A stretch of 64,000 nucleotides of DNA from Sphingorhabdus sp. SMR4y (GTDB taxonomy: Bacteria; Pseudomonadota; Alphaproteobacteria; Sphingomonadales; Sphingomonadaceae), in assembly GCF_002218195.1 (NCBI RefSeq), contig NZ_CP022336.1, positions 1,054,001 through 1,118,000 on the forward strand, written 5' to 3'. The number at the start of each line of letters is the position of its first letter. Position 1 is the stretch's first letter. The notes beneath the pieces were generated by a model, which was not told where the DNA came from, ran no database searches, and worked only from the letters and a program-made list of their open reading frames with translations. Both the position numbers and the translations under genes were made by a program. Positions 33,343-43,116 of the stretch are shown here, piece by piece.

Positions 33343-33609
33343 ATGGATCGCGAAACCAGGCTGAAACGGCTACAATTTCGCGCCTGGCATCGCGGAACGA
33401 GAGAAGCCGATTTTTTGATCGGCGGCTTTTTTGACCGCTACAGCAAGAACTGGTCTGCCGAGGACATGGACTGGTTCGAAAGACTGCTCGTGGAAGACGA
33501 CGTCGATGTCATGGCTTGGGCGATCGGAACTCTGCCCGTCCCTTCTGCCTTTGACGGACCGCAAATGGCCGCGATGCAGAAACTCGACTATATTGACGCC
33601 ACGAAATAA
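33343..33609 (+). CDS. sdhE: FAD assembly factor SdhE (succinate dehydrogenase assembly factor 2)
   Basis: An 88-residue protein starting MDRETRLKRLQFRAWHRGTR with the RGxxE-type motif seen as RGTREADFLIGGFFDRY, followed by WFERLLVEDDVDVMAWAIG. SdhE promotes covalent attachment of FAD to succinate dehydrogenase. ATG at 33343 sits 8 bases after GGAG; an ATG two codons earlier (33337) is too close to it. The gene starts 58 bp from the divergent recG and is followed 31 bp later by mfd. Confidence 0.93.
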   Translation: MDRETRLKRLQFRAWHRGTREADFLIGGFFDRYSKNWSAEDMDWFERLLVEDDVDVMAWAIGTLPVPSAFDGPQMAAMQKLDYIDATK

Positions 33610-33640
33610 TCTCACTCCCTATATCCAAAAGCGATTTCCC

Positions 33641-36600
33641 GTGTCCTATCTAGATAGAATATCATCCGCCGAGACCGGCATGACGCTAGCCGGTATCCCG
33701 ACCGGTTACCGCCCGCTCTTTCTGTCCCGACTGGCAAAGGAATCGGGGCGACGCACGATGTTTATCGCGACCGACGACGCGGCGATGAGCGCAGTTGTGG
33801 AGGCAGCCAGATTCTTTGCTCCCGATCTGGATATCATCGAATTTCCGGCCTGGGACTGCCTGCCTTATGACCGGGCTTCGCCGTCTCTTCACACCACATC
33901 GGACCGGCTGGCGGCTTTGGCCAGGCTGGCGCAACCCTTCACCGGATCGCAACTGGTCGTCACTACCATCAACGCGGTTACCCAGCGCGTTCTGGCGCCG
34001 TCACGAACCAGAGAGCTTGTCACCCATCTCGCACCCGGCACCATCGTCGAGCAGGAGAAGCTGATCTCCTTTCTCTACGCCAACGGGTTTGTCCGCGTGG
34101 ATACCGTCGCGGATAGCGGCGAATTTGCCGCCCGCGGAGGATTGATCGACTTGTTTCCGCCGGGTGCAGAGCTGCCCATTCGCATCGATCTTTTTGGTGA
34201 CGAAATTGAAAGCCTGCGGCAATTCGATCCGGCCGATCAGCGAACGGTTGCCAATATCGACAGCTTGGAATTACTTCCGGTATCTGAATTTCTGTTGGAT
34301 GCAGATAGTATCACCCGCTTCCGGACCGGCTATCGCGATCTTTTCGGCGCGATTGCGACAAGCGACGCCCTCTATCAATCCATCTCCGAAGGACGCCGGT
34401 TGGCAGGGATGGAACATTGGCTGCCGCTCCTCGAAGAGAAGCTGGCGACCATTTTCGACTATGTCGAAAAAGATTGCTTGATCCTGCGGGACACCGCTGC
34501 CACCGCAGCCGCAGAAGCGCAATTTGTTGCCATTGCGGATTATCACAAGAACCGGGTGGAAGCCGACAAGGCCAATTTGTCGAGCTATCGCCCGCTGCCT
34601 CCGGAAATGCTGTACCTCACACCGGAAGAATGGCGCACTCACGAACATGACGCGCCCATTCACATTCTGAGCGAATTTGACGAACCGGAATCAACCACCG
34701 TCCTGTCGATGGCCGTGTCCTCACCCCGCGACTTTTCACCGGAACGGGCGCGCAACGAGAATATCTACCAGGCCTTGGGAAGCCATCTGAACAGCCTGAC
34801 GAAGACCGGAACCACCGCCATTGTCGCGAGCTATAGCAAAGGATCGCGCGCGCGAATTTTCGACCTTCTCAAAGACCATGACGTCAAGGGAGCGGTACTA
34901 TGCGATGACTGGGAATCCTGCCTGTCGGCAGCACCCGCCATAGCGCTGACAATATTGCCACTATCTTCCGGGTTCCGGTCAGAAAATCTGTCGCTGCTGA
35001 CCGAGCAGGATATTTTCGGCGACCGGCTGGTTCGCAAGTCCAAGCGGCGCAAAAGCAGCGATGCCTTCATCGAAGAGTTGTCCGCGCTCAGCCTGGGCGA
35101 CCTGGTGGTTCATCTCGAACATGGCATCGGCCTTTACGAAGGCATTGTCTCGATTCCGGTCGGCGACAGCCCGCATGATTGCGTCCACCTCAAATATGCC
35201 GGCGGCGACAAGCTGTATGTCCCCGTCGAGAATATCGATGTTCTCAGCCGCTATGGCGAAGGTGGCGACAGCGTCGTGCTGGACAAACTTGGCGGCGAAG
35301 GCTGGCAACGGCGCAAGTCGAAGCTGAAGGAACGTATCCGTGCGATTGCCCATGAGCTTCTGAAAACCGCCGCCGCCCGCGCCTTGCAACCGGCGACACC
35401 GGCCCGTGTAGAAGCTAGCGAAATGGCCGGATTCGTTGACCGCTTCCCCTATCAGGAAACCGATGATCAGCAGCAGGCCATCGAGGAAGTCCTTGGCGAC
35501 ATGGCTTCTGGCAAGGCAATGGACCGTCTGGTCTGCGGTGATGTCGGTTTCGGCAAAACCGAAGTGGCAATGCGCGCGGCCTTTGCCGCTGCGATGGCGG
35601 GTATGCAGGTTGCGATCATCGCGCCGACCACGCTGCTCGCGCGTCAGCATTTCAATAATTTCGAGGAACGTTTCCGGCCCTTCCCGTTAAAAATCGGGCG
35701 CCTCTCGCGTCTGGTCTCGCCGGCAGAAGCGAAGAAGACAAAAGAGGGTTTGGCAAGCGGCGAAGTCGACATTGTTATCGGCACTCATGCTCTGCTCGCC
35801 AAATCCATAGAATTCCAGCGGCTTGGCCTGATCATCATCGATGAAGAACAACGGTTCGGGGTCACCCACAAGGAACGGCTCAAGGCAATGAAGGCGGATG
35901 TCCACGTCCTCACGCTGACCGCCACGCCAATCCCGCGGACTTTGCAGATGGCGATGACCGGCATGCGCGAACTGTCGGTTATCCAGACTCCACCAGTCGA
36001 TCGACTTGCCGTCCGCACCTACGTCATGCCGTGGGACCCTGTTCCGCTGCGCGAAGCGCTGCTGCGCGAACATTATCGTGGCGGCCAGTCATTCGTGGTT
36101 GTTCCCCGCATCGCCGACCTTGCCGACATCGAGGATTTCTTCAAGGAACATGCCCCCGAACTGACCTATGTCGTGGCCCACGGGCAAATGCCGCCGGCGA
36201 CCGTGGAAGAGCGGATGTCGGCATTTTACGATCGCAATTATGATGTGCTGCTCTCCACCACCATCGTCGAGAGCGGACTGGATATTCCCAGCGCGAACAC
36301 GCTGATCATTCACCGCGCGGATCGTTTCGGCCTTGCCCAGCTCTATCAGCTCCGCGGCCGGGTCGGACGCTCAAAAACGCGTGCCTACGCGTATATGGTG
36401 ACGCCAAAGGACCGGATCATAACCGAAAAAGCCGAGAAAAGGCTCAAAATCCTCGGCGATCTCGACAGTCTTGGCGCCGGGTTCGAGCTCGCGAGCCACG
36501 ATCTGGATATTCGCGGAGCCGGCAATCTGCTGGGCGACGAGCAGTCTGGCCATATCAAGGAAGTCGGCTTCGAACTGTACCAGTCCATGCTGGAAGACGC

Positions 36601-37111
36601 GATATTGGAAGCCAAGGCCAAGGGCTCGGGACTGCAAGCCGCCACCGACAGCTTCTCTCCACAGATCACGGTCGACGCCCCGATATTAATACCCGAAGCC
36701 TATGTCCCGGACCTTTCACTCCGGATGGGGCTTTATCGCCGCATGAACGGACTCAAAACCCTTCAGGAAATCGAATCCTTCGCTGCGGAGATGATCGATC
36801 GGTTCGGCGATCTGCCGATACAGACCGACAATTTGCTCAAGCTCATGCATATCAAGATGAATTGCGTGAAGGCCAAGATTGCAAAAATCGAGATGGGGCC
36901 GCGCGGGGCGCTGGTCACTTTCCACAACGACAGCTTTCCGAACGTTCCGGGCCTGCTCGATTATGTTGATCGTCTCAAGGGCACCGCCAAGATCCGGCCT
37001 GACAATAAATTGTTCATCGAACGCAAATGGCGCGATCCCAAGTCCCGCCTGCATGGCCTGACGCAGCTGACGACCGGATTATCGAAACTGGCCCAGCGGG
37101 TGGCTGCCTAG
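33641..37111 (+). CDS. mfd: Transcription-repair coupling factor Mfd
   Basis: A 1156-residue protein that displaces RNA polymerase stalled at lesions and recruits UvrA. The UvrB-homology region is near the N-terminus (SPSLHTTSDRLAALARLAQP). The polymerase-interacting domain includes LGDLVVHLEHGIGLYEGIV. The RecG-like motor has LVCGDVGFGKTEVAMRAAFA, IIIDEEQRFGVTHKERLK, TATPIPRTLQMAMTGMREL and LRGRVGRSKTRAYAYM. GTG at 33641 (MSYLDRISSAETG) is the likely start; ATG at 33680 is the alternative. It shares a CTAG palindrome (37108-37111) as stop codon with the convergent EAL gene. Confidence 0.96.
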   Translation: MSYLDRISSAETGMTLAGIPTGYRPLFLSRLAKESGRRTMFIATDDAAMSAVVEAARFFAPDLDIIEFPAWDCLPYDRASPSLHTTSDRLAALARLAQPFTGSQLVVTTINAVTQRVLAPSRTRELVTHLAPGTIVEQEKLISFLYANGFVRVDTVADSGEFAARGGLIDLFPPGAELPIRIDLFGDEIESLRQFDPADQRTVANIDSLELLPVSEFLLDADSITRFRTGYRDLFGAIATSDALYQSISEGRRLAGMEHWLPLLEEKLATIFDYVEKDCLILRDTAATAAAEAQFVAIADYHKNRVEADKANLSSYRPLPPEMLYLTPEEWRTHEHDAPIHILSEFDEPESTTVLSMAVSSPRDFSPERARNENIYQALGSHLNSLTKTGTTAIVASYSKGSRARIFDLLKDHDVKGAVLCDDWESCLSAAPAIALTILPLSSGFRSENLSLLTEQDIFGDRLVRKSKRRKSSDAFIEELSALSLGDLVVHLEHGIGLYEGIVSIPVGDSPHDCVHLKYAGGDKLYVPVENIDVLSRYGEGGDSVVLDKLGGEGWQRRKSKLKERIRAIAHELLKTAAARALQPATPARVEASEMAGFVDRFPYQETDDQQQAIEEVLGDMASGKAMDRLVCGDVGFGKTEVAMRAAFAAAMAGMQVAIIAPTTLLARQHFNNFEERFRPFPLKIGRLSRLVSPAEAKKTKEGLASGEVDIVIGTHALLAKSIEFQRLGLIIIDEEQRFGVTHKERLKAMKADVHVLTLTATPIPRTLQMAMTGMRELSVIQTPPVDRLAVRTYVMPWDPVPLREALLREHYRGGQSFVVVPRIADLADIEDFFKEHAPELTYVVAHGQMPPATVEERMSAFYDRNYDVLLSTTIVESGLDIPSANTLIIHRADRFGLAQLYQLRGRVGRSKTRAYAYMVTPKDRIITEKAEKRLKILGDLDSLGAGFELASHDLDIRGAGNLLGDEQSGHIKEVGFELYQSMLEDAILEAKAKGSGLQAATDSFSPQITVDAPILIPEAYVPDLSLRMGLYRRMNGLKTLQEIESFAAEMIDRFGDLPIQTDNLLKLMHIKMNCVKAKIAKIEMGPRGALVTFHNDSFPNVPGLLDYVDRLKGTAKIRPDNKLFIERKWRDPKSRLHGLTQLTTGLSKLAQRVAA

Positions 37112-39138
37112 TTGCTCCGCAGGGCAAAGGCTTCGAACTCATCGGGCGAAAGCGCTCCGGACCGCAGGAATCCTTGAAAAAATTCACAGCCCTGATCCGC
37201 GAGGATCGCGAGTTGGGACTCGGTTTCTATGCCCTCAGCGATCACGCTGAGGTCAAGGCTGTGTGCCATGTCGATGATCGACCGCACAACAACCTGGTCC
37301 TTCGGTGATCCAGTAATATCCCCGGTCAGACCGCTGTCGATCTTCAGATAGTCCACCGGTAGTTCCTTGAGATAGGACAAGCTGCTGTAACCGGTGCCAA
37401 AATCGTCAATCGCTATGCAAATGCCCGCAGCGCGCAATTGGTCCAGCTTGTTCGCCGAAGCCGACAAGTTGCCAATCAGTTCTGATTCGGTGATTTCAAG
37501 GGTCAGGTGGGTTGGTTCAAAGCCGGCGGCCTCAACCCGTGCAAACATATCTTCGACAAAAGTTTTCGCCGCCAGATCACCAGCTGTGACATTCAATGAA
37601 AGTCTCATGAAACCGAGGCTCGTCGGCCATCTTCCGGCCAGAGTCAGGGCCTGTTTGTGGATCTGCGTAGAGAGCGAATCCATCACACCTGCCCGCTCCG
37701 CGACGGCAAATAATGTTGAAGCTCCCAACAACCCATATTCCGGATGCTCCCACCGCGCCAGAGCCTCCGCACCGAACAGTTCACCGGTATCGACCCTGAT
37801 TTGCGGCTGGAAGACGATGACAATTTCGCCACGGCCCATCGCTCCGGGCAACTGGTCTTCCAGTTCTTGCTCGAGATGGACATCGGCTTCCGAAACCGTA
37901 CTGAAGTTGATTGGCAGAGCGTCCGCAGCCGTCGCTTCTGCTAGAGCCAGAACCGCTTTTCTGATCAATGTCCTTTCGCTGGAATCGCTGTCGCCGATCG
38001 CGACGCCCGCCCGGACGACCGGATTGATCGGCCGCCCCTCCAACTGCAAGTCGGCAAAGATATTGCCGATCAAGTCATTGGCAAAATCCGATATCTGGTT
38101 GCTGTGGAAATTGGCGAGCGCGATCAGAAAATTCTGACCGTCGAGACGGGCCACCAGCTGCGGGCCGGCATATTGACGGTGGACTTCCGCCATCAGCTTA
38201 TGTCCCACGATCCGAAGCAACTGGTCTCCCGCATTGCGCCCGAACGCAGCATTGATCATCCGGAAATTCTTGATACCGATCGCCAGGAGCGTCAACTGAC
38301 TGCCATCTTCCAGTTTCTGCTTGATCCAGGCGCGGGCCGATGCCGTATTGCGCAATCCGGACAGCAGATCCCGCCCCGTCCAATCTTCCGCGTCCTCGGG
38401 ATTTGCGAGATATTCAATCCTGCCGGCTATCAGGCCGTCTGTTTCGTGCAGATGGTGGATGACCGGTCGGCCATTGAACCGGTGCGGTACCGCTGCCTGC
38501 CTGGCCCCATCCCGCAGACGCCCCATCGCCCCTCGCACGCGGAGCCGTTCTTCGTGCGATAGCGTACGATAGATACCGGTCATGGGATAGCGTTCAAGGT
38601 CAATTTCACCCGCTGCGGCCAGCAGGCTATCGCTTATCCAATATTCTTTCGCGGGTCCCATGGTCATCGACCATTGCAAATCCGCAAGTGTCAGGAGGGA
38701 CTGTTCATGGCTGGCGCGTTCCGCGCCGCCTCTGAAATTTTCGACATAGCGATAGGCATAGTTGATCGCCTGTTCGAGATTCGCGCGAACATCGGCAAAA
38801 TCCAGATAATGGGTCGCGCCGGCATCGAAACATTGCGCGATAATCTCGGCGCTTTGGCGACTGTCGACCAGCGCCAGTATCGCAACTCCGCTTTCGGTCG
38901 CTGTCCCAGAAAGCTCTGCAATCGCCGCCAGACCGTCCTGTTCGGCTTGCCGGACATCGATCACTGCAATCATCGCACCGGCGGAGAAAAACCGTGGCCC
39001 CAGATTATCAAGCCTGCGGGCGGAATGGACCCGCCATCCCAGCGCAGCGATGTCCGACGCAAGCGGATCGCGCTGCTCGATTGAAAGCAGAAACAGGTTC
39101 CTGAATTCGGCCGGACGGGCACTCGGGATGGACGACAT
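37108..39138 (-). CDS. EAL phosphodiesterase with degenerate GGDEF domain
   Basis: A 676-residue protein. Residues about 10-140 look like a receiver-type domain (LFLLSIEQRDPLASDIAALG, GAMIAVIDVRQ). A PAS-like middle segment follows, then a GGDEF domain whose signature reads ARLDGQNFLIAL instead of GGDEF, so cyclase activity is unlikely. The C-terminal EAL domain is intact: FGAEALARWEHPEYG, LEITESELIGN, IDDFGTGYSSLSYLKELPVD, LKIDSGLT and VIAEGIETESQ. It probably degrades cyclic di-GMP, with the inert GGDEF as a regulatory GTP-binding module. No signal peptide or membrane segment is evident. Confidence 0.9.
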   Translation of the reverse strand: MSSIPSARPAEFRNLFLLSIEQRDPLASDIAALGWRVHSARRLDNLGPRFFSAGAMIAVIDVRQAEQDGLAAIAELSGTATESGVAILALVDSRQSAEIIAQCFDAGATHYLDFADVRANLEQAINYAYRYVENFRGGAERASHEQSLLTLADLQWSMTMGPAKEYWISDSLLAAAGEIDLERYPMTGIYRTLSHEERLRVRGAMGRLRDGARQAAVPHRFNGRPVIHHLHETDGLIAGRIEYLANPEDAEDWTGRDLLSGLRNTASARAWIKQKLEDGSQLTLLAIGIKNFRMINAAFGRNAGDQLLRIVGHKLMAEVHRQYAGPQLVARLDGQNFLIALANFHSNQISDFANDLIGNIFADLQLEGRPINPVVRAGVAIGDSDSSERTLIRKAVLALAEATAADALPINFSTVSEADVHLEQELEDQLPGAMGRGEIVIVFQPQIRVDTGELFGAEALARWEHPEYGLLGASTLFAVAERAGVMDSLSTQIHKQALTLAGRWPTSLGFMRLSLNVTAGDLAAKTFVEDMFARVEAAGFEPTHLTLEITESELIGNLSASANKLDQLRAAGICIAIDDFGTGYSSLSYLKELPVDYLKIDSGLTGDITGSPKDQVVVRSIIDMAHSLDLSVIAEGIETESQLAILADQGCEFFQGFLRSGALSPDEFEAFALRSN

Positions 39139-39278
39139 CTTGACTTTAAAACTCCTTTGATCGCGACACTTGTACGAGATTTACCGGGCGACGGACTATC
39201 TTTTTCCGTAGCAACTAAACCTTTATAGGCCGTTGCCTGCCCATCCGAAAAAGGCTAGCCCTATAGCATTGAATCAAC

Positions 39279-40277
39279 ATGAGGCGCCCAATGCAAGACG
39301 GTTTCGGACGCAAAATTGATTATCTCCGTATTTCGGTCACCGACCGGTGCAATTTCCGCTGTCAATATTGCATGTCGGAAAAGATGACTTTCATGCCAAA
39401 GTCGGAACTGCTGACACTGGAAGAGATCACCCTGATTGCAGAGCGGTTCATCGGCCACGGCATCCGCAAAATCCGGCTCACCGGCGGGGAGCCGCTGGTC
39501 AGACGCGATATGAAAGACGTTATTCAGCGCCTCGGCAGAAAAGTGGCATCCGGCGAACTGGAAGAGCTGACGCTAACCACTAACGGCTCGCTGCTGACCG
39601 AATATGCCGACCATCTCTCAGCCCATGGCGTCCGGCGAATCAATGTCAGCATGGATACGCTTGATCCGGACCGTTTTTCCGAGATAACCCGCGGTGCCGA
39701 TGTGAATATCGTGCTGGATGGCATAAAGGCTGCCAGCGAAGCGGGTATCCACGTCAAGATCAACATGGTTGCGGTTCGTGACTTCAACGAGGCCGACCTG
39801 CTGCCAATGGCCCGTTATTGTGCAGAGCGCGGGCATGACCTGACGATTATCGAGAGCATGCCACTGGGCGATGTCGGTGCGGATCGACAGCTTGCCCATA
39901 TTTCCGCCGATGAATTTCTGGCTCCGTTGCGAGACCGATATTCAATTGCTCCGATTCCCCATCGCAGTTCCGGACCGGCGCGCTATGTCTCGGTCGAGCC
40001 GCTTGGCCTGCGCCTCGGTCTGATCACGCCGCTGAGCAACAATTTCTGCGACGACTGCAACCGGTTGCGCCTGACCACCGACGGCAAGATATTCATGTGC
40101 CTCGGTCATAATGCGCATGTCGATCTGCGCGCAGCGGTCCGCCAGAACGGTATCGCTGCGGTTGACCGGTTGCTCCAAAAGGCTCTAAAGCTCAAACCGC
40201 AGCGTCATGATTTCAATGCGCAGCTCGATGGGTCCGCAGAGATTTTGGAGCGTCACATGAACGTTACGGGCGGATGA
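39279..40277 (+). CDS. moaA: GTP 3',8-cyclase MoaA
   Basis: A 332-residue radical SAM enzyme for the first step of molybdopterin synthesis. The N-terminal 4Fe-4S cluster motif is DRCNFRCQYC (Cys24, Cys28, Cys31); the SAM-binding IRLTGGEPLVRRD and NVSMDTLDPDRF segments are intact. The C-terminal second cluster is formed by NNFCDDCNRLRLT and KIFMCLG. The protein ends in Gly-Gly, as functional MoaA does. moaB lies at 61.3 kb. The start of nadK overlaps its stop (ATGA). Confidence 0.97.
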   Translation: MRRPMQDGFGRKIDYLRISVTDRCNFRCQYCMSEKMTFMPKSELLTLEEITLIAERFIGHGIRKIRLTGGEPLVRRDMKDVIQRLGRKVASGELEELTLTTNGSLLTEYADHLSAHGVRRINVSMDTLDPDRFSEITRGADVNIVLDGIKAASEAGIHVKINMVAVRDFNEADLLPMARYCAERGHDLTIIESMPLGDVGADRQLAHISADEFLAPLRDRYSIAPIPHRSSGPARYVSVEPLGLRLGLITPLSNNFCDDCNRLRLTTDGKIFMCLGHNAHVDLRAAVRQNGIAAVDRLLQKALKLKPQRHDFNAQLDGSAEILERHMNVTGG

Positions 40278-41047
40278 CCAAGAAGAAATGGGCACTCATC
40301 GTGTCGCCTACGCAGCCTGCACAGGAAGCCGCGGAAAAACTGCAATCCATGATCGACTGGGTCCCGGTGGAAGAAGCCGATCAGGCCGTTGTCCTCGGCG
40401 GCGACGGATTCATGCTGCAGACTTTGCACCAGATGCTCAATCGCCGCGCCATCATGCCGGTTTATGGCATGAATCTGGGCACAGTGGGCTTTCTGATGAA
40501 CAATTGGCATCTGGATGACCTGAGCGAGCGCCTCGCCAAGGCTCGTGCCTTCAAGGTCAAGCCCCTCAAAATGGAGGTGGAGACGATTTCAGGAGCACAT
40601 TTTACGCTCCCCGCGATCAATGAAGTATCGTTGCTGCGTGAAACCCGGCAGACAGCGAAACTCGAGATCGAGATCAATGGCCGGATCATGATGGAAGAAC
40701 TGGTCTGCGACGGCGTGCTGATTGCGACACCCGCTGGTTCCACCGCCTATAATCTTTCAGCCAATGGTCCGATTCTGCCCCTGACCTGCAATCTCCTCGC
40801 CCTGACCCCGATCAGCCCGTTTCGCCCGAGGCGCTGGAAAGGGGCTATTCTTCCCGACAAGATGGAGATCACCATCCGGGTCCTGAACCCCGAAAAGCGG
40901 CCGGTCAGTGCGGTTGGCGACCAGCAGGAAGTCCGCGATGTCAGTTGCGTCAAGGTGGCGATCGACCGCAGCCAGTCGCTGACCATGCTGTTCGATCCGG
41001 AACATGCGCTCGACGATCGCATCGCCATGGAACAATTTGTCGTTTGA
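40274..41047 (+). CDS. nadK: NAD kinase
   Basis: A 257-residue NAD kinase that makes NADP from NAD and ATP. The GGDG motif is AVVLGGDGFMLQTLHQML; NEVSLLRETRQTAKLEIEIN and the substrate-site segment CDGVLIATPAGSTAYNLSAN are also conserved. The C-terminus has VSAVGDQQEVRDV. It overlaps moaA by four bases (ATGA), so the two are co-translated although their pathways differ. The tRNA-Asn gene follows 74 bp downstream. Confidence 0.95.
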   Translation: MTKKKWALIVSPTQPAQEAAEKLQSMIDWVPVEEADQAVVLGGDGFMLQTLHQMLNRRAIMPVYGMNLGTVGFLMNNWHLDDLSERLAKARAFKVKPLKMEVETISGAHFTLPAINEVSLLRETRQTAKLEIEINGRIMMEELVCDGVLIATPAGSTAYNLSANGPILPLTCNLLALTPISPFRPRRWKGAILPDKMEITIRVLNPEKRPVSAVGDQQEVRDVSCVKVAIDRSQSLTMLFDPEHALDDRIAMEQFVV

Positions 41048-41121
41048 TGGCTTGCGGGACGCAAATGACATTGTTATAGGCGCGCTTCACCATGAAAGGC
41101 TCGGTCCAGAATCGAGCGTGT

Positions 41122-41196
41122 TCCCCGATAGCTCAGTGGTAGAGCATTCGACTGTTAATCGAATGGCCGTTGGTTCGAATCCAACTCGGGGAGCCA
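41122..41196 (+). tRNA. tRNA-Asn (GTT)
   Basis: A cloverleaf folds cleanly: acceptor stem TCCCCGA (41122-41128) with TCGGGGA (41186-41192), D arm GCTCAGTGGTAGAGC, anticodon loop CTGTTAA with anticodon GTT at 41154-41156, T arm with GGTTCGAATCC, discriminator G and an encoded CCA (41194-41196). TTTTT follows directly and may help end transcription. Confidence 0.98.
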
Positions 41197-41362
41197 TTTT
41201 TCCGCTCCAGATTGTCTAGAAACTGGCGGCCTCCGGGCCATTTTGACGGCGCGTAATCCGCGTCGGACAATGGGCCTTACCTGCCCAATCAGCGAAGCAG
41301 CACAGCTGTCACTGTCCTGAAAATCCACGGAATCCGCTTCCTCTGCGTGATCAGCAAGGGAA

Positions 41363-42517
41363 TCAGGCAGCCTGTGCCAGCGCCACCTGATTGCGGCCGT
41401 TCCGCTTCGCCTGATAGAGCGCCCGGTCAGCCCGATCCATGGCATCGTTCAGCGAATCGATGTCGGCCAGCACGACCAGACCGAAACTCGCCGTAACCTT
41501 GTGGTCCGCAGGCAGTTCGGGATGGGTCACGAAGCGCAGCGAATCACAGATATGTTGCGCCAGAAGCTGCGCCGATTCGAGCGGTATCCAGTCGGTCAGA
41601 ATCGCAAATTCCTCGCCCCCTGTTCGGGCCACCTGCCCCTGTTCCTGACACAGGCCGGATGCCGTCTTTGCCACTCTTTTCAGGACATTGTCCCCCGCCG
41701 CATGGCCATATTGATCATTCACGCGCTTGAAATGGTCGATGTCAAACAGGATGAGAGCCCTGGCAAGCTCCTCGTCCGGTTTCTGGGCCGCGGACGCGTT
41801 AAACAGTCCTTTCAGTCCACGCCTGTTGAGCAGGCCGGTTAATGGATCGCGATTGGACTGCCCGTGAAAATGCCAGACCATGTCGAGCCCGGCGGCATAT
41901 AACAGCACCACCGCGAGAGCGAGCGCGCAGATACCGCTGGTGAAATGCAATATCCAGGCATATTCCGATTGCGCATAGCTCTGCTCGGTCAGGGTCAGGC
42001 CATGCAGGGAATAAACGATCAGGATTCGCACGATGAAGATCGTCGCCACCGTTGCGATCACGCCGAACAGGGCCCCGTCGATCACCTTCTCCCCCGCTTT
42101 CCACAGGGGCGGTAGCGCCAGTGCCAGCAGGATCGCAGCGACCACGCTGACCAGAACCGAACGAATCGATATATCCGGGGCAACAAAAGTAAGCACGGCA
42201 AAGGCCGTTATCGCTGAAGACAGGATAAGCCCCACCACAACATTGGGGAAAGCCGCATTGCACCGGGCATATATCGCCTTGGCGATGGCCAGGCTGAAGA
42301 TCCAGAACAGGCTGGTGGACGCATAGATGAAACCGATATGGGTCGACTCGTTCCGCGTGCTGTCGATGACATAGGCCGCCAAAGCCGCCGAATAGGCGAC
42401 AGCAACCCATCCGGAAAATGGCTGGCGTCTGTTGAAGAAATGGATGAGCCAGAATACCAGCGCAAAAATCGCCAATATCATGATCGTTTGGATATGAAAT
42501 CCGGAGTTTTCAGACAT
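41363..42517 (-). CDS. Membrane-bound diguanylate cyclase (GGDEF)
   Basis: A 384-residue protein with about seven membrane helices in residues 10-215 (from MILAIFALVFWLIHFF to FTSGICALALAVVLLYAAGL), followed by a GGDEF domain. The active site is RTGGEEFAIL; DPLTGLLNRRGL and FDIDHFKRVNDQYGHAAGDN are the other catalytic segments. No RxxD inhibitory site is visible just before GGEEF, so product inhibition may be weak. The 7-helix sensor does not match a MASE type that I can name. It likely makes cyclic di-GMP. Confidence 0.92.
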   Translation of the reverse strand: MSENSGFHIQTIMILAIFALVFWLIHFFNRRQPFSGWVAVAYSAALAAYVIDSTRNESTHIGFIYASTSLFWIFSLAIAKAIYARCNAAFPNVVVGLILSSAITAFAVLTFVAPDISIRSVLVSVVAAILLALALPPLWKAGEKVIDGALFGVIATVATIFIVRILIVYSLHGLTLTEQSYAQSEYAWILHFTSGICALALAVVLLYAAGLDMVWHFHGQSNRDPLTGLLNRRGLKGLFNASAAQKPDEELARALILFDIDHFKRVNDQYGHAAGDNVLKRVAKTASGLCQEQGQVARTGGEEFAILTDWIPLESAQLLAQHICDSLRFVTHPELPADHKVTASFGLVVLADIDSLNDAMDRADRALYQAKRNGRNQVALAQAA

Positions 42518-42655
42518 CTGACCCTGCCTAACTGCGAGGCGTCAACAAAATGTTAACTGCATCATTCTGGTACGATTTTCTCCGCGACACCTGCTCCCGA
42601 CGATCCCGAAGTTCGTCAAAGTTCGGGCCAATAGCGCCTTTAACCAGTTAAATAT

Positions 42656-42684
42656 TTGATCTTAATTAAACGTTTCAATATTTT
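42656..42684 (+). promoter_or_regulatory. Sigma-70-like promoter upstream of the structured region
   Basis: TTGATC (42656-42661) and TATTTT (42679-42684) are spaced by exactly 17 bases in an A/T-rich stretch, close to TTGACA/TATAAT. No protein gene starts downstream, so a transcript from about 42691 would be non-coding. A/T-rich DNA gives such matches by chance, so confidence is low. Confidence 0.35.
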
Positions 42685-42959
42685 GATATGCAATGGTTTT
42701 CTCGACAAAAACACTATCCAGGCCACACCGGTCACACACATGGAAGCGGAAACAGCTTCCCGGCGGCAGCATTGGCAGCGTAGCGGCCGGGCGTTCGCGC
42801 AGCGGTGCACAGCGTCCAAGCGCGCATCCGGCAATGAAGCGGCATGGTCATGGCTCCGGTTTATCAACAGGTGGATGCTGTAGGAAAGAAGAGATTATGG
42901 TCTCGTACAGGCGGATGCGCCCTCGCCGCCACGGGAGCGGACAAGCGCGGATGCCGAAG

Positions 42960-43116
42960 CGGTCGTGACCGCGAGTGCAAGGGTCTACGCAAAGGCCCGA
43001 ATGGGTGCGCTCTGTATTCCAGACCTTCTGCGTTTGTGCCTTAGTAAGGCATAGTCCTGATCGCAGAAAAAAGTCTGGCTGCGCCTATTGCCCCGCTGGG
43101 TTGCACGATACGGGGA
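42960..43116 (+). ncRNA. Candidate structured non-coding RNA core
   Basis: Several perfect stems nest in one another. GTGCAA (42975-42980) pairs with TTGCAC (43101-43106). Inside lie GCGC (43007-43010) with GCGC (43081-43084), CCAGAC (43019-43024) with GTCTGG (43073-43078), TTCTGCG (43026-43032) with CGCAGAA (43062-43068), and the tip TGCCTT-AGT-AAGGCA (43037-43051). Nearby are CGGTC-GT-GACCG (42960-42971), CCCCG/CGGGG (43091-43095 with 43111-43115), CTGTA/TACAG (42878-42882 with 42906-42910) and GGAAGC/GCTTCC (42742-42747 with 42755-42760). Unpaired plus-strand loops are A-rich, which favours the plus strand. By eye it does not carry the signature motifs of RNase P RNA, tmRNA or SRP RNA. Ends are not known. 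Confidence 0.45.

Noticed and set aside
42897-42968. Small open frame of 23 codons (MVSYRRMRPRRHG...) with a GGAAAG before it
   Set aside because: It overlaps the stem-loop region, its Arg richness reflects GC-rich codons, and there is no similar peptide or context to support it.
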